From Bythopirellula sp. (GTDB taxonomy: Bacteria; Planctomycetota; Planctomycetia; Pirellulales; Lacipirellulaceae): a DNA stretch of 40,059 bases. The stretch covers positions 1-40,059 of the forward strand of contig JANQQA010000048.1 of assembly GCA_028285205.1 (NCBI GenBank). The letters are read 5' to 3'. The stretch's first letter is position 1. Each line of letters begins with the position of its first letter. The position numbers were made by a program, and so were the translations under genes. This document shows, piece after piece, positions 8,163 through 17,248 of this stretch. The notes under the pieces are model-generated. The model ran no database searches and was not told where the DNA came from. It saw nothing but the letters and a program-made list of their open reading frames with translations.

Positions 8163-11100
8163 CTAACACCAGACCCAGCTCCAGCGGCTGAAGACGTGGT
8201 CGCGGTCGACGCCGCCCTCGACAGTATCATCTCCACGGCCACCGAAGATAATATCGTCGCCGGCACCGCCGTCGATCATGTCGTTGCCATTGCCGCCGTC
8301 GATCCAGTCGCTGCCTTCGCCACCGTCGATGTCATCGTTCCCGTTTCCGCCGAACAGCCTGTCGTTGCCATCTTCGCCAATCAAAATGTCATCGCCGTTC
8401 TCGCCGAAGATCCAATCGTTGCCGTCGCCACCGAAGATGGTATCATCTCCGTTACCACCCCAAATCGCGTCGTCACCTTCGCCGCCGTAGATAAGGTCGT
8501 CTCCGTTTCCACCGGAGAGCCAGTCGTTACCATAGTTTCCGTAAATGATGTCGTTACTGTTCTGACCCCAAATGGCGTCGCGGCCATCGCCACCTGTGAG
8601 TGTGTCCTGCCCACTGCCACCAGCGATCGCATCATTACCGTCCCCACCGTCCAGGCAGTCGTCACCGTCGTTGCCTTTGAGTAAGTCGTGCCCCATGCCG
8701 CCCAGCATGGTGTCGTCGCCATTGCGGCCAAATAGCAGGTCGTTGCCGTCGCCGCCAATCAGCTTGTCAGCACCACGCCCACCAATAATGGCATCGTCGC
8801 CGTTGCCACCGTCGAGTACAGTTGGTAGCGAGAGGGCATGGGATATGGCGATGAAGTCGTCACCGCCGAGGCCCAAAACTACGATCTCGCTCACGTTCGA
8901 CAGATTTGTTGTAACGAACTCAGTGCCGACTCCGTGTTGACGGATTTTGACTTTGATCTGTCCGCCCCACTTGCGGAATACGGCAATTTCGTCATCACCC
9001 TCCGATCCGGCGATAGCAAGAATCCCACCTTGAAGTGCGGTTCGATTGACGTCGAAGCCCAAAGCTGTGACGTCCAACGCTGAGCCGTCGTTTACAGTGA
9101 CACTTACTGAGTACGTGCCTGCACTTGCGTACCTGTGGCTAAGCTCAAAGCTGCGGCCGTCACTGTCTATATCAACGTCCGCTACATCAAACGTTTCAAC
9201 CGTGCCGTCATCCCAATTGACGGTTACGGTATGTGAGTCGGTTAGGTCCATATCATCGAACTGTCCGGTAAGGATCAACTTCTGCCCAACGATTGCGCCA
9301 TCGCCGTTGGTGGAAAGTTCGACAGTGCGGCGATTATCGGAGCCGTCCTTGTACGTTTCGTCGATCACAGCAGCAAGCGACAGGCTAGTGATGATAGGCG
9401 CGTCGCTAGAATCGTTATCATCGATCGTGACTGTGGCGGTATCACTGCCGTTGATCGTGCCGGCCCCGGCCACGTTGATCAGCGAGACCGTCAGGTCTTC
9501 ACTGTTCTCCACGACCAGATCATCGGTGATGTCGATATCGATCGAGACCGTTTCACCGGCAGTGCCAGTGAACGTGATGGCGGTGGTGTTGATGGTATAG
9601 TCGGCGCCGTCGGCGGTACCGTCGCTCAGCACCACATCGGCAGTCACTCCGCCTTGCACCGCCTTGTCCAGCGTGGCGATGACGCTGATCGTGCCATCGT
9701 CCTCCTGAACCGTGACGTCATCGAGCGTGATCGTGGCCGGTAAATCGTTGTCGGTGATGTTGATCGTGGCAGGTCCACCCGTCTGGATCGTCCCGGCGCC
9801 GACCGCGTTAGCCATGGTCACTCGGAAGCTTTCGTTATTCTCCACCACTAGGTCGTCAACGATGTTGACCGGAATGCTGACCGTCTCCCCAGCGATTCCG
9901 TTGAACGAGATGCTGGTCACCGTCGAGTTGTAGTCGGAGCCGTCGGCCGTGACGTCGGTGAAGATCACATCCACGACCACACCCCCTTGCACCGCCTTGT
10001 CCAGCGTGGCGATCACATTGTAGAGACCCACTCCCTCGCCAAGGCCGGCACCTCCGACGGTAATCAGGGCCGGTGAATCGTTATCATCGATCGTGCCTTC
10101 GCCCTGGGCGTCGGCAATGATCACATCCCGACCACCGGCGGCGAGCGTGCCAGCCAGCAGATCGACTAGGAAGGTCTCGTCCAGCTCCACCACCTCGTCG
10201 CCGTTGACTGTCACCTCGATCGTGGTGCTGGTCGCGCCGGCGCTGATCGTGGCCGTGCCGGCGGCCGTGTCATAATCATCCGAGCCCACGCTAGCGGCCG
10301 CTTCCACCGCTGTGCCATCGGCCGTCTGGTAATCGACCGACACATCGGCGTCCACCTCTCCGGTCAAGCTGAGCGTGAACGTGAACGTCGTGAGCCCATC
10401 GGTCTCGCTCTGTGATACATCGTCGATCGAGACCGTCGCGCTGTCGTCGTTGGTGATCGTGCCCGTGGCGGAAACCGCTAAGGGGCTGGTCAGGTTCTCT
10501 CCCGAGAAGTCCAGGTACACGTCGTCGATGTAAAAATTATTGGCCGACTGAGAGCCGCCGCCGGCAAAGATCATCAACTCGGTCATTCCCACGCCGCCGT
10601 AGGAGTTGAACCCGAACTCATCCCCAGCGCCGTGCGTCAGCGGCACTTGTCCCGAAATTCCGGGGCCGGCGATGAACGCTTTCATGGTGTCGTTGGTCTG
10701 TGGATTGGTGTTGTCGGCAAGATCAAGCACCATCCACACGTCGTACCACTGATCGGTTTGCAAAGTTTGAACATTGCGGTTACCTGCCCACAGCGCCTGG
10801 ACACCCGGTCCGTCAATCAGGTGGGTCACGGAGGTCTTCAACTGATTCGCCGTACCGGCACCGTCGAAGAGCCCGACAAAAGCGCTATATCCGCTGAGTT
10901 CCTCGGCCTTCAATCGATAGAACATGGTCACCGTCGTGCCAGTTCCTGTGCCGGTTGCACTCACCGGCAGCAGGGCGTTCTTATCGGACGAAACCGAGGA
11001 GCTGTTGGTGAGGACGGTGTTGCCAGAATCGGCTGGATCGGATGCGAAGACAAACAGTGGCCCGTTGACCGACCACTGCTGGCCGTTGGCCGCAGTCGTC

Positions 11101-11948
11101 CCCCCCAGGTCGTCCCCTACTAGCCCAGCCTGGAAATCGTCAAGCAACTCGAAGCCCGCGCCGGTCCCGGGGCCGGCTAACGTTACTTCACGACCCGCAG
11201 CCTGCAGGTTGTGGGCAAGTAAGGTCAGGTTCTCGTCCAGTTCGACCACCAGGTCTTCGGTCACATCAACCGTGATCTGAGCCGAAGTGTCGCCTGCAAG
11301 GATAGTTACTGTCCCACTTTGAAAACCAAAGTCCTGGCCGCTCAACGCGGTTCCGTCTTGAGTCTCATAGTCGAACGTCACATCCGCGTCGATGGGATTG
11401 TCCAGCGCAACGTCGAAGACCAGCTGCGTCGTGTCCCCGGGATTCCCCTCGACAACCGTAGCGTCTGAAATCGAGACCGTCGCGCTGTCGTCGTTGGTGA
11501 TCGACAACGTCGCGGTTGGATTGATGGAGCCTGCTTGACCGCTTCCAGAAAAACCTGTCAAGGACAGATCGACAATCTCATCGGCTTCGATGAGTTGTTC
11601 TCCAAGAATCTCAATCGGGACCTCCTTGACCGTTTCACCAACAGCAAAGCTGACTGTCACAGGGCCGGAGGTGAAATCAGTTCCGGCTGTGGCCGACACG
11701 CCCGTCAGTTCCACGTCGATCACCTCGGCCGTGCTGTCATCATCTCGCGAGAGCATCACGACGTTCGTCGTATTGGACGCATTTCCTTCGAAAGAGGCGA
11801 AATTCGTTGAAGAAAAATCGTATAGCGTTGTCAGCAGCCAGCGCGCCTCCAATCCTTCGACCATCAAGCGGCGCTGCGCTGATCGCGCGCTGCGTCGCTT
11901 GCGAGTTCGCTGCTCTCTGTTGCGGCGCCTTTTGCTGCGTTTAGCCAT
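8163..11948 (-). CDS. giant surface protein: LExRxLL export motif, Calx-beta repeats, PKD-like domain, RTX tail
   Basis: About 1261 residues. A very basic N-terminus (MAKRSKRRRNREQRTRKRRS) leads to MVEGLEARWLLT (about 29-40), the planctomycete LEPR-type export motif. Then come five Calx-beta domains, each ending TITNDDSATVSI, TINITDNDLPATI or similar, the loop that binds calcium in this family. A LamG/concanavalin-like segment of about 210 residues (DDFQAGLVGDDLGG to NFYIDDVYLDFSGEN) sits inside one Calx-beta domain. A PKD-like domain follows (TVNWDDGTVETFDVAD, YASAGTYSVSVTVND). The last 220 residues are RTX nonapeptides (GGxGxDxxx, e.g. GGNGDDTIFGGDGNDWIFG), parallel-beta-roll calcium binders. 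I start at ATG 11948, with AAGGA upstream, because the basic head begins there; an in-frame start lies at 12029. Likely calcium-dependent adhesin or matrix protein (inference). Confidence 0.9.
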   Translation of the reverse strand: MAKRSKRRRNREQRTRKRRSARSAQRRLMVEGLEARWLLTTLYDFSSTNFASFEGNASNTTNVVMLSRDDDSTAEVIDVELTGVSATAGTDFTSGPVTVSFAVGETVKEVPIEILGEQLIEADEIVDLSLTGFSGSGQAGSINPTATLSITNDDSATVSISDATVVEGNPGDTTQLVFDVALDNPIDADVTFDYETQDGTALSGQDFGFQSGTVTILAGDTSAQITVDVTEDLVVELDENLTLLAHNLQAAGREVTLAGPGTGAGFELLDDFQAGLVGDDLGGTTAANGQQWSVNGPLFVFASDPADSGNTVLTNSSSVSSDKNALLPVSATGTGTGTTVTMFYRLKAEELSGYSAFVGLFDGAGTANQLKTSVTHLIDGPGVQALWAGNRNVQTLQTDQWYDVWMVLDLADNTNPQTNDTMKAFIAGPGISGQVPLTHGAGDEFGFNSYGGVGMTELMIFAGGGSQSANNFYIDDVYLDFSGENLTSPLAVSATGTITNDDSATVSIDDVSQSETDGLTTFTFTLSLTGEVDADVSVDYQTADGTAVEAAASVGSDDYDTAAGTATISAGATSTTIEVTVNGDEVVELDETFLVDLLAGTLAAGGRDVIIADAQGEGTIDDNDSPALITVGGAGLGEGVGLYNVIATLDKAVQGGVVVDVIFTDVTADGSDYNSTVTSISFNGIAGETVSIPVNIVDDLVVENNESFRVTMANAVGAGTIQTGGPATINITDNDLPATITLDDVTVQEDDGTISVIATLDKAVQGGVTADVVLSDGTADGADYTINTTAITFTGTAGETVSIDIDITDDLVVENSEDLTVSLINVAGAGTINGSDTATVTIDDNDSSDAPIITSLSLAAVIDETYKDGSDNRRTVELSTNGDGAIVGQKLILTGQFDDMDLTDSHTVTVNWDDGTVETFDVADVDIDSDGRSFELSHRYASAGTYSVSVTVNDGSALDVTALGFDVNRTALQGGILAIAGSEGDDEIAVFRKWGGQIKVKIRQHGVGTEFVTTNLSNVSEIVVLGLGGDDFIAISHALSLPTVLDGGNGDDAIIGGRGADKLIGGDGNDLLFGRNGDDTMLGGMGHDLLKGNDGDDCLDGGDGNDAIAGGSGQDTLTGGDGRDAIWGQNSNDIIYGNYGNDWLSGGNGDDLIYGGEGDDAIWGGNGDDTIFGGDGNDWIFGENGDDILIGEDGNDRLFGGNGNDDIDGGEGSDWIDGGNGNDMIDGGAGDDIIFGGRGDDTVEGGVDRDHVFSRWSWVWC

Positions 11949-12071
11949 CGGAAAATTCCTTGCTATATGGATTATTGATCGAATGATGTTTGGTTTTGGC
12001 GAGGGAGTGACAAAGAACATACACTCCATTCATATCTACCGCCTTTGCACTTCCATGCAGTGGTCTGCTGG

Positions 12072-12584
12072 TTACGCATATTCTTGCGCCACTTTCCAGG
12101 ATCCAGACACGCTTTCGCGCTGATGATCAGACATCGCAGGCGTTATGACGCCGCCCTCGCTCCAGATGCCGCGAAATTTTGAGCCGTTTAAACCTATTCC
12201 CCAGAGCGGTCCACTGAACGCTGCTCGCCCCGCGTCATTGAGGACAGTAGCCTCGAAATCGTCAGAATCCACACCCGCGCTGGTGCCAGGTGCATGCTGT
12301 CCGCCCTGAGCCACTTGCTGTAAGGCATCGCTTCCGCCTTCGCTCCAAATGCCACTGATTGAACCCGATCCATCATAAAAGCCTTTGAATGCCGATTCGC
12401 CAGCATCGTTGAGTGCCGGAACATCGAAGAGCGTAAAGTCGGTTCCCCCGCGCGCGCCCGCGCCGGGTGCAGCGTCGCCTGTGAGAACGACAGTCCGCCC
12501 CAAGTCAGCGTACGCACCTATTGGAGTTGCGCACCATGATGCCATAGCGGTAGCGCATAATGTTCGAAGGAAGAGTCTAGTCAT
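12072..12584 (-). CDS. secreted NxxGxxAF-repeat protein, short or truncated
   Basis: A 170-residue exported protein with a signal peptide (LFLRTLCATAMASWCATPIGAYA). Two repeats of the type LNDAGxxAFxG (ALNDAGESAFKGF, VLNDAGRAAFSGPLWG), each followed by GIWSEGG, mark the planctomycete family of tandem NxxGxxAF-repeat proteins (DUF7453-like). Members I know are usually more than twice this length and end in an anchor. Here the last 20 residues (SDHQRESVSGSWKVAQEYA) do not fit the repeat, so the 3' part is probably lost. It is next to and on the same strand as the Calx-beta/RTX gene. Confidence 0.6.
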   Translation of the reverse strand: MTRLFLRTLCATAMASWCATPIGAYADLGRTVVLTGDAAPGAGARGGTDFTLFDVPALNDAGESAFKGFYDGSGSISGIWSEGGSDALQQVAQGGQHAPGTSAGVDSDDFEATVLNDAGRAAFSGPLWGIGLNGSKFRGIWSEGGVITPAMSDHQRESVSGSWKVAQEYA

Positions 12585-12754
12585 CTTCGCGATCTCAAAA
12601 GGTGAAGTTGTTTGCTGAGAGCAGCGCCACTGGCACTGCCAGCAGCTTGTGCATTACCATACAGATTACGCCCAACTACCTAGCAACCGCACCAGATCAC
12701 TCACCCTAGTTCGGATTCTAACCCTAACAATCCACCTATTCGGGTGCCGCCTGA

Positions 12755-13105
12755 TCAGGTGACATCCCAGGTCCTGTCTAAATTGGTTGACTGTTGATGG
12801 CCGTCGTCTTGGTTGCCTCGGGTTTGGCACTGCGGCAGGTCACGTTGAGTGGCGACGATACAGCACACGACACCGACGCGGCTTCGGGCCCCCAACTTTT
12901 GGAAAAGTCGCTTCAGGTACGTATGTACGGTATGGACGGACAAGCCGAGAGACTCGGCGATCTCGCCCTCCGACAGATCGTCGAAGACGAACTGGGCGAT
13001 CTCCAGCTCGCGGTGACTCAGCCGCAGTGCGTCTGCTATCTGCTTCCAGGTTGTCTCTAAGTACAAGCGCCGTCCGGGGTTGGCGGATTTCTTTCGCGGT
13101 TCCAT
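12755..13105 (-). CDS. small LuxR/GerE-type DNA-binding protein
   Basis: About 116 residues containing one LuxR-type helix-turn-helix: LSHRELEIAQFVFDDLSEGEIAESLGLSVHTVHTYLKRLFQKLGARSRVGVV. This is the complete four-helix GerE fold with the usual E-I-A and VHTYLKR recognition helix. There is no receiver or ligand domain, so it resembles the stand-alone HTH proteins common in planctomycetes. The ATG at 13105 is chosen; a GTG at 13120 is the alternative, and neither has a clear ribosome-binding site. It is divergent from the sigma factor gene that starts about 300 bp away, a natural place to act. Confidence 0.75.
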   Translation of the reverse strand: MEPRKKSANPGRRLYLETTWKQIADALRLSHRELEIAQFVFDDLSEGEIAESLGLSVHTVHTYLKRLFQKLGARSRVGVVCCIVATQRDLPQCQTRGNQDDGHQQSTNLDRTWDVT

Positions 13106-13173
13106 TGCAGTCCGTGACACGCTTGTTGTACGCCGTGTGTTCGAGGTCGTGGGCAGAGGCTTCGCCGCTTACG

Positions 13174-13192
13174 TTGAGGGAACTCCCCTCAA
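13174..13192. promoter_or_regulatory. 19-bp palindrome between luxR-type and sigma factor genes
   Basis: TTGAGGGAACTCCCCTCAA has perfect 7-bp arms around AACTC. It sits in the divergent intergenic region 13106-13416, about 70 bp upstream of the LuxR-type gene and 225 bp upstream of the sigma gene. It could be an operator; that is inference from symmetry and position only. Confidence 0.3.
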
Positions 13193-13416
13193 ATCACGCT
13201 TGTTGCCTCTCTCGCTTCCTGAAATCCGCCCTTCCAGAAGCTTGGCGTCCTCCCCGAGATTGTGTGACCGGATTTATCTGCAAATTGCCTTAGGCCACCT
13301 GGGCAACAAAGGTGATTCACGGGTCGAGAGAAGCTCGCATCGCTGCGGGAAACCAGGTACCATCAAAGAACCGTATTTATTCTTGTCACGTTCGCCTTCG
13401 AAGCACGCCTAAGTCC

Positions 13417-14061
13417 ATGACGCATGAACTGCCTGCCGAAACTGAAGCCGCTCCGAATTGGTCAGTGCTGCTCGACCAAGCCCGCGCAGGCGATAGCAAC
13501 GCGTTGGGCCAGCTCTGCGAATTATTCCGTGGTCAGCTGATGGAGGTTGCCCAGCGTCAACTGAGTGCGGACGTGCAATCGAAACTGGGAGCGTCGGACA
13601 TCGTGCAACAGAGTTTCTTAGAGGCCCAGCGTGATCTACCGTTATTTACAGGTCGCACAGAGTCGGACTTTCGCGCGTGGGTGCGGCGGATTGTCGAGCA
13701 CAACCTTCTCGATGTCACGCGGCTCTTTCGGAGCACACAGCGGCGTGATACGGCCAGAGAGAAACCGCTCGAATTCACCGACGACATTGATCGAATTCAT
13801 CATAGCCAGAAGACGGCCAGTAGTCTGATCCGTCGCAAGGAAACAGACGAAGAATTGCTGCGAGCGATTGCTCATCTGCCCGCAAAGAACCAGCGCGTGG
13901 TGGAGCTGCGCCATCGACGCGGCTTGAGCCACGCGCAAATCGCTGCAGAACTAGGAATCTCCGAAGTTGCAAGTCGTAAGCTCTGGTCCCGCACGGTCGA
14001 ACAGTTGCGCGAAATGTTGACAACTCAGAATCATGAAGTCCGATCTTCCACGCCGCGGTAA
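13417..14061 (+). CDS. ECF-type RNA polymerase sigma factor
   Basis: A 214-residue sigma-70 family protein of the planctomycete ECF type. Region 2 is seen in SDIVQQSFLEAQRDLPLFTGRTESDFRAWVRRIVEHNLLD. Region 4 is LLRAIAHLPAKNQRVVELRHRRGLSHAQIAAELGISEVASRKLWSRTVEQLREML, ending in the HTH that reads the -35 element. I start at ATG 13417 because the domain follows at once; the open frame reaches back to 13312. The gene overlaps the kinase gene by 29 bp, so the two are translationally coupled. In planctomycetes such sigma factors are commonly paired with Ser/Thr kinases, which suggests phosphorylation-controlled transcription (inference). Confidence 0.9.
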   Translation: MTHELPAETEAAPNWSVLLDQARAGDSNALGQLCELFRGQLMEVAQRQLSADVQSKLGASDIVQQSFLEAQRDLPLFTGRTESDFRAWVRRIVEHNLLDVTRLFRSTQRRDTAREKPLEFTDDIDRIHHSQKTASSLIRRKETDEELLRAIAHLPAKNQRVVELRHRRGLSHAQIAAELGISEVASRKLWSRTVEQLREMLTTQNHEVRSSTPR

Positions 14062-17000
14062 AAGAACGTCGAACGGCACTACCCGTCGCCCGACGACCGA
14101 AGAAGTGGTCGGGCGATTGGACGCACTCTGGTCAGAGGAGCGAGATCTCAGCAAGTCGACGTTGCCGACGTTCATTCCACGAAGAATCGGTCGATACGAT
14201 GTCCAATGTCTGATCGGACGAGGATCGTTCGGAATCGTCTGTCACGCCCGAGATGAATTGCTCAACCGCGACGTCGCGCTCAAACTTCCGCGCCCCGAAG
14301 TACTCGACGACGCGGAGCGGATGGCACGTTTTGAGTCGGAAGCGCGCATCGCGGCCGCACTCGACCATCCCGGCATTGTCCCACTCTACGAAGCGGACTT
14401 GCAAGGCGATCAACCCTTCCTGGCGTCCGCCTTCTGCTCAGGTCCAGATCTCGGTCAATGGCTGCAGCAACAATCAGAGCCATTGCACGTTACGGATGCG
14501 GTGCTGTTGATGCTGCATCTAGCCGAGGCGATCACGTACGCGCACGAACAAGGTGTCGTGCATCGCGATCTGAAGCCGACCAACATCTTGTTGCAATCAC
14601 GCGACGGAGATGTTGACAGTCCCTCCAGCCTCGCGCAAGCCATTCCACGGATCACCGATTTCGGCTTAGCCAAGTCGTTAGAAAGTGAGCTGGCCGACAC
14701 GCGCTCAAGCATGATGATCGGTACGCCTTTGTACATGGCGCCCGAACAGCTTGACTCCGGTTCCGTTGAAGCCGGAAACCCGTCGGTCGATATCTATGCA
14801 CTCGGCTGCATATTGTTCGAATTGCTCACAGGCCGTACGCCGACGCCTGGGGAAACCTATGTTCATGTCGTCGACGCGTTGCGAACTACGGTCCCCCCGA
14901 AATTGCGAACCATCCGCGTCGACGTGTCACGCGATCTGGAAAACGTCTGCGCAAAGTGTTTAGAGAAACGACCAGCAGATCGTTACACCTCGGTAGCCGG
15001 GTTGGCCAGCGATTTGACTCGTCTGCTAGATGGACAAGAAGTTCTGGCACGGCCGGTATCGTTGCTTCGACGAGCGTACCGCCAGTTGTCGCGACGACCG
15101 CTGCTAACGCTCTCGACAACGTTGGCCGTCGCCTCTTTCCTAAGTGTAGCGGTCCTGTCGTCGCGGTATGCAAGCAATGTAGGCGAATTCAAGGCATCGC
15201 TGCGAAACGCCTCGGCGGACTTGGAGGCGAGCCGAAAGACGGCTGCACATTTGAATGACTCACTGGAAGACCTTCGCTATGCCGACCACCTAGCTGCCGC
15301 CTACGATGCATTCGAAAAGGGTGACCATGTCGGCGCGCGGGCACTTCTGACGATGTTTCCCTCGGACCATCACCGTGCGAAAACGTTCGGATGGCAGGTC
15401 TTGAATTCGCTGACAAGCTTTCCCGACCCCATAGTCCTGCGCGGTCACAAAGGTCCGGTGCGAGAGGTCGTCAAGGTTCCTGGCAAACGGCAACTAGTCT
15501 CGGTCGGTGATGACGGGGCAATTCGCATCTGGGATTGCGACTCAGGTGCCGCAATTGATCAGATACAAGCCTCTAGAAGACCGCTGAGTTCGTTGGCCGT
15601 CGCTTCCGACGGGAATTTGGTTGCCACTGGTAACAGCTCGCTATCGCTTTGGGATCTCGCCACCAAGCAAAGCAAATCGCTCAACGTTTTTTTTGGCACA
15701 ACGATCGAAGAGGCTGCCTTTTCGGCAAATGACGAGTACGTCGCCTGTGGTGCACGAAACCGAGGCATTACGGTGCTCGATCTGAAGTCTGACCAGCGTG
15801 TGGAGTTGGATACCGATTCCGGAAACGAGGCGCTAATCATCCAAGAGGGCAAGGTCTACGGGATCCACAATGGTAAACTTGGTAGACGCCTTTATGCCTG
15901 GGATTTAACTCGAGGCAACAGCCCGCAGCGATTTCCTGCCCCAGCCAAAACCAACGTTAGCTCGGCTGCATTGTGCAATCAGCAAGAACTATTCGCCATC
16001 GGAAACTTACATCGCGGAGAGGTTGTGCTCTGCGAGCTGGCCGATGGCGCAGAAATCTGGAGGTCCACGAGCAGGCCTGACTCTTACACCGATATCACTT
16101 TCACACCAGACGACGCGATTCTGCTTGCGGGTAGTCGTGACGGCGCGCTCTGTGGCTGGAGCGTTGCTGACTGTTTGGCAGAGGAGCGCCCGCTGCGGGC
16201 ATTAGAGCCCACCAGTCGCGGATTCGAGATTGCTGCACATGACGCTGCCGTCACGTCAATTTGCAGCATCGACAACAGTCACATTGCAACGTCCAGCGAG
16301 GACTCGACGGTGAAGCTCTGGTCGCTCCCCGATCCTCGGTATCGACTCACCCAAACCAGTGTCGATGCGCACCACATCGAGTCAATTCCTGGATCACAAG
16401 ATCACGTTATCGCCTATGTGAATCGCGACCTCGAACGCGTCGATGCCGAAACGGGGCGCACGTTGTGGCGAGTTGAGTACCACCGCGGACGGCCCGAGAA
16501 CGAACGTCTACGAGGCAGACTCCGTGTGTCGCGATCTGGGAAGCTCGTAGCTGGCTTCGGCGTGGACTTCGACATTGACGTCCTCAAGGCGGCTGACGGC
16601 ATGCATGTTTTCAAGTGCAAGTTAGGCAATACGACGAAAGCTGTCGACTTCTCGCCGCACGATCAGTTTGTGGCCGCAACTGGCGTTGATGGGTACGTCT
16701 CGGTCTGGGACTTGTCGAACGGCGAGCAAGTCTTTCGACACCGTCTGCCTGGCTGGGGGCTTTGCATTCGGTTTTCTCCCGATGGAAATTTGTTGGCCGT
16801 AGGTGGCAACGCCCCTGGAACGCTATTGATCAATACCAGCGATTGGACCGTACGCAATAGTCTCACCGCGACGAGCGGAACCACTTTCATTGCCTTCGAT
16901 CCAATTCGTGATGAAGCGGCCACAGCACATCGCGATGGAGTAGTCCGATTGTGGAATCGCACGACGTCGGAATCAATCGCACGGCTACAGAGCGATTCTC

Positions 17001-17248
17001 GATCGACGAGCCTGGACTACCATCCGTCAGACAGTACGTTGGCCGTGGCCGGTGGTGGCGGAGTCGTGCTTTGGGACATGCAAACGCGCCGCCGACTGGG
17101 CGAAATCTGGCCGCAGAGAAGGCAACGTCAGCTGCCAATGATCCAGTTTGATAACGCAGGCGACAAACTGACCTGCTTTATGCTATGCGATGACCGTGGT
17201 CAGCGAATTACTGGCTTGCTCGAACTCTCGTTAGCCGGTACACCATGA
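14033..17248 (+). CDS. transmembrane Ser/Thr protein kinase with WD40 sensor domain
   Basis: 1071 residues. The kinase domain lies at about 50-320: glycine loop IGRGSFGIV, catalytic lysine in VALKLPRP (about 84), HRDLKPTNIL (about 176), DFGLAKS (about 207) and YMAPEQ. One membrane segment (LTLSTTLAVASFLSVAVLSS, about 356-376) follows. The remainder is a WD40 propeller with repeats such as GHKGPVREVV...DDGAIRIWDCDSG, ITFTPDDAILLAGSRDGALCGW and IATSSEDSTVKLWSLPD. The kinase is therefore cytoplasmic, with the propeller across the membrane, as in planctomycete Pkn proteins. It overlaps the sigma gene at its start and shares ATGA with the DUF1559 remnant at its end, so the three once formed a coupled operon. 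Confidence 0.93.
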   Translation: MKSDLPRRGKRTSNGTTRRPTTEEVVGRLDALWSEERDLSKSTLPTFIPRRIGRYDVQCLIGRGSFGIVCHARDELLNRDVALKLPRPEVLDDAERMARFESEARIAAALDHPGIVPLYEADLQGDQPFLASAFCSGPDLGQWLQQQSEPLHVTDAVLLMLHLAEAITYAHEQGVVHRDLKPTNILLQSRDGDVDSPSSLAQAIPRITDFGLAKSLESELADTRSSMMIGTPLYMAPEQLDSGSVEAGNPSVDIYALGCILFELLTGRTPTPGETYVHVVDALRTTVPPKLRTIRVDVSRDLENVCAKCLEKRPADRYTSVAGLASDLTRLLDGQEVLARPVSLLRRAYRQLSRRPLLTLSTTLAVASFLSVAVLSSRYASNVGEFKASLRNASADLEASRKTAAHLNDSLEDLRYADHLAAAYDAFEKGDHVGARALLTMFPSDHHRAKTFGWQVLNSLTSFPDPIVLRGHKGPVREVVKVPGKRQLVSVGDDGAIRIWDCDSGAAIDQIQASRRPLSSLAVASDGNLVATGNSSLSLWDLATKQSKSLNVFFGTTIEEAAFSANDEYVACGARNRGITVLDLKSDQRVELDTDSGNEALIIQEGKVYGIHNGKLGRRLYAWDLTRGNSPQRFPAPAKTNVSSAALCNQQELFAIGNLHRGEVVLCELADGAEIWRSTSRPDSYTDITFTPDDAILLAGSRDGALCGWSVADCLAEERPLRALEPTSRGFEIAAHDAAVTSICSIDNSHIATSSEDSTVKLWSLPDPRYRLTQTSVDAHHIESIPGSQDHVIAYVNRDLERVDAETGRTLWRVEYHRGRPENERLRGRLRVSRSGKLVAGFGVDFDIDVLKAADGMHVFKCKLGNTTKAVDFSPHDQFVAATGVDGYVSVWDLSNGEQVFRHRLPGWGLCIRFSPDGNLLAVGGNAPGTLLINTSDWTVRNSLTATSGTTFIAFDPIRDEAATAHRDGVVRLWNRTTSESIARLQSDSRSTSLDYHPSDSTLAVAGGGGVVLWDMQTRRRLGEIWPQRRQRQLPMIQFDNAGDKLTCFMLCDDRGQRITGLLELSLAGTP

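Noticed and set aside
8196..8940. Long open frames on the plus strand and a short-period repeat pattern that resembles a tandem repeat or CRISPR array
   Set aside because: They are the antisense of the RTX nonapeptide repeats (27-base period) of the minus-strand surface protein; the repeats are degenerate and coding.
10632..11123. 163-codon plus-strand open frame
   Set aside because: It lies antisense within the LamG-like and Calx-beta coding region, whose minus-strand frame has clear domains; no own motif.
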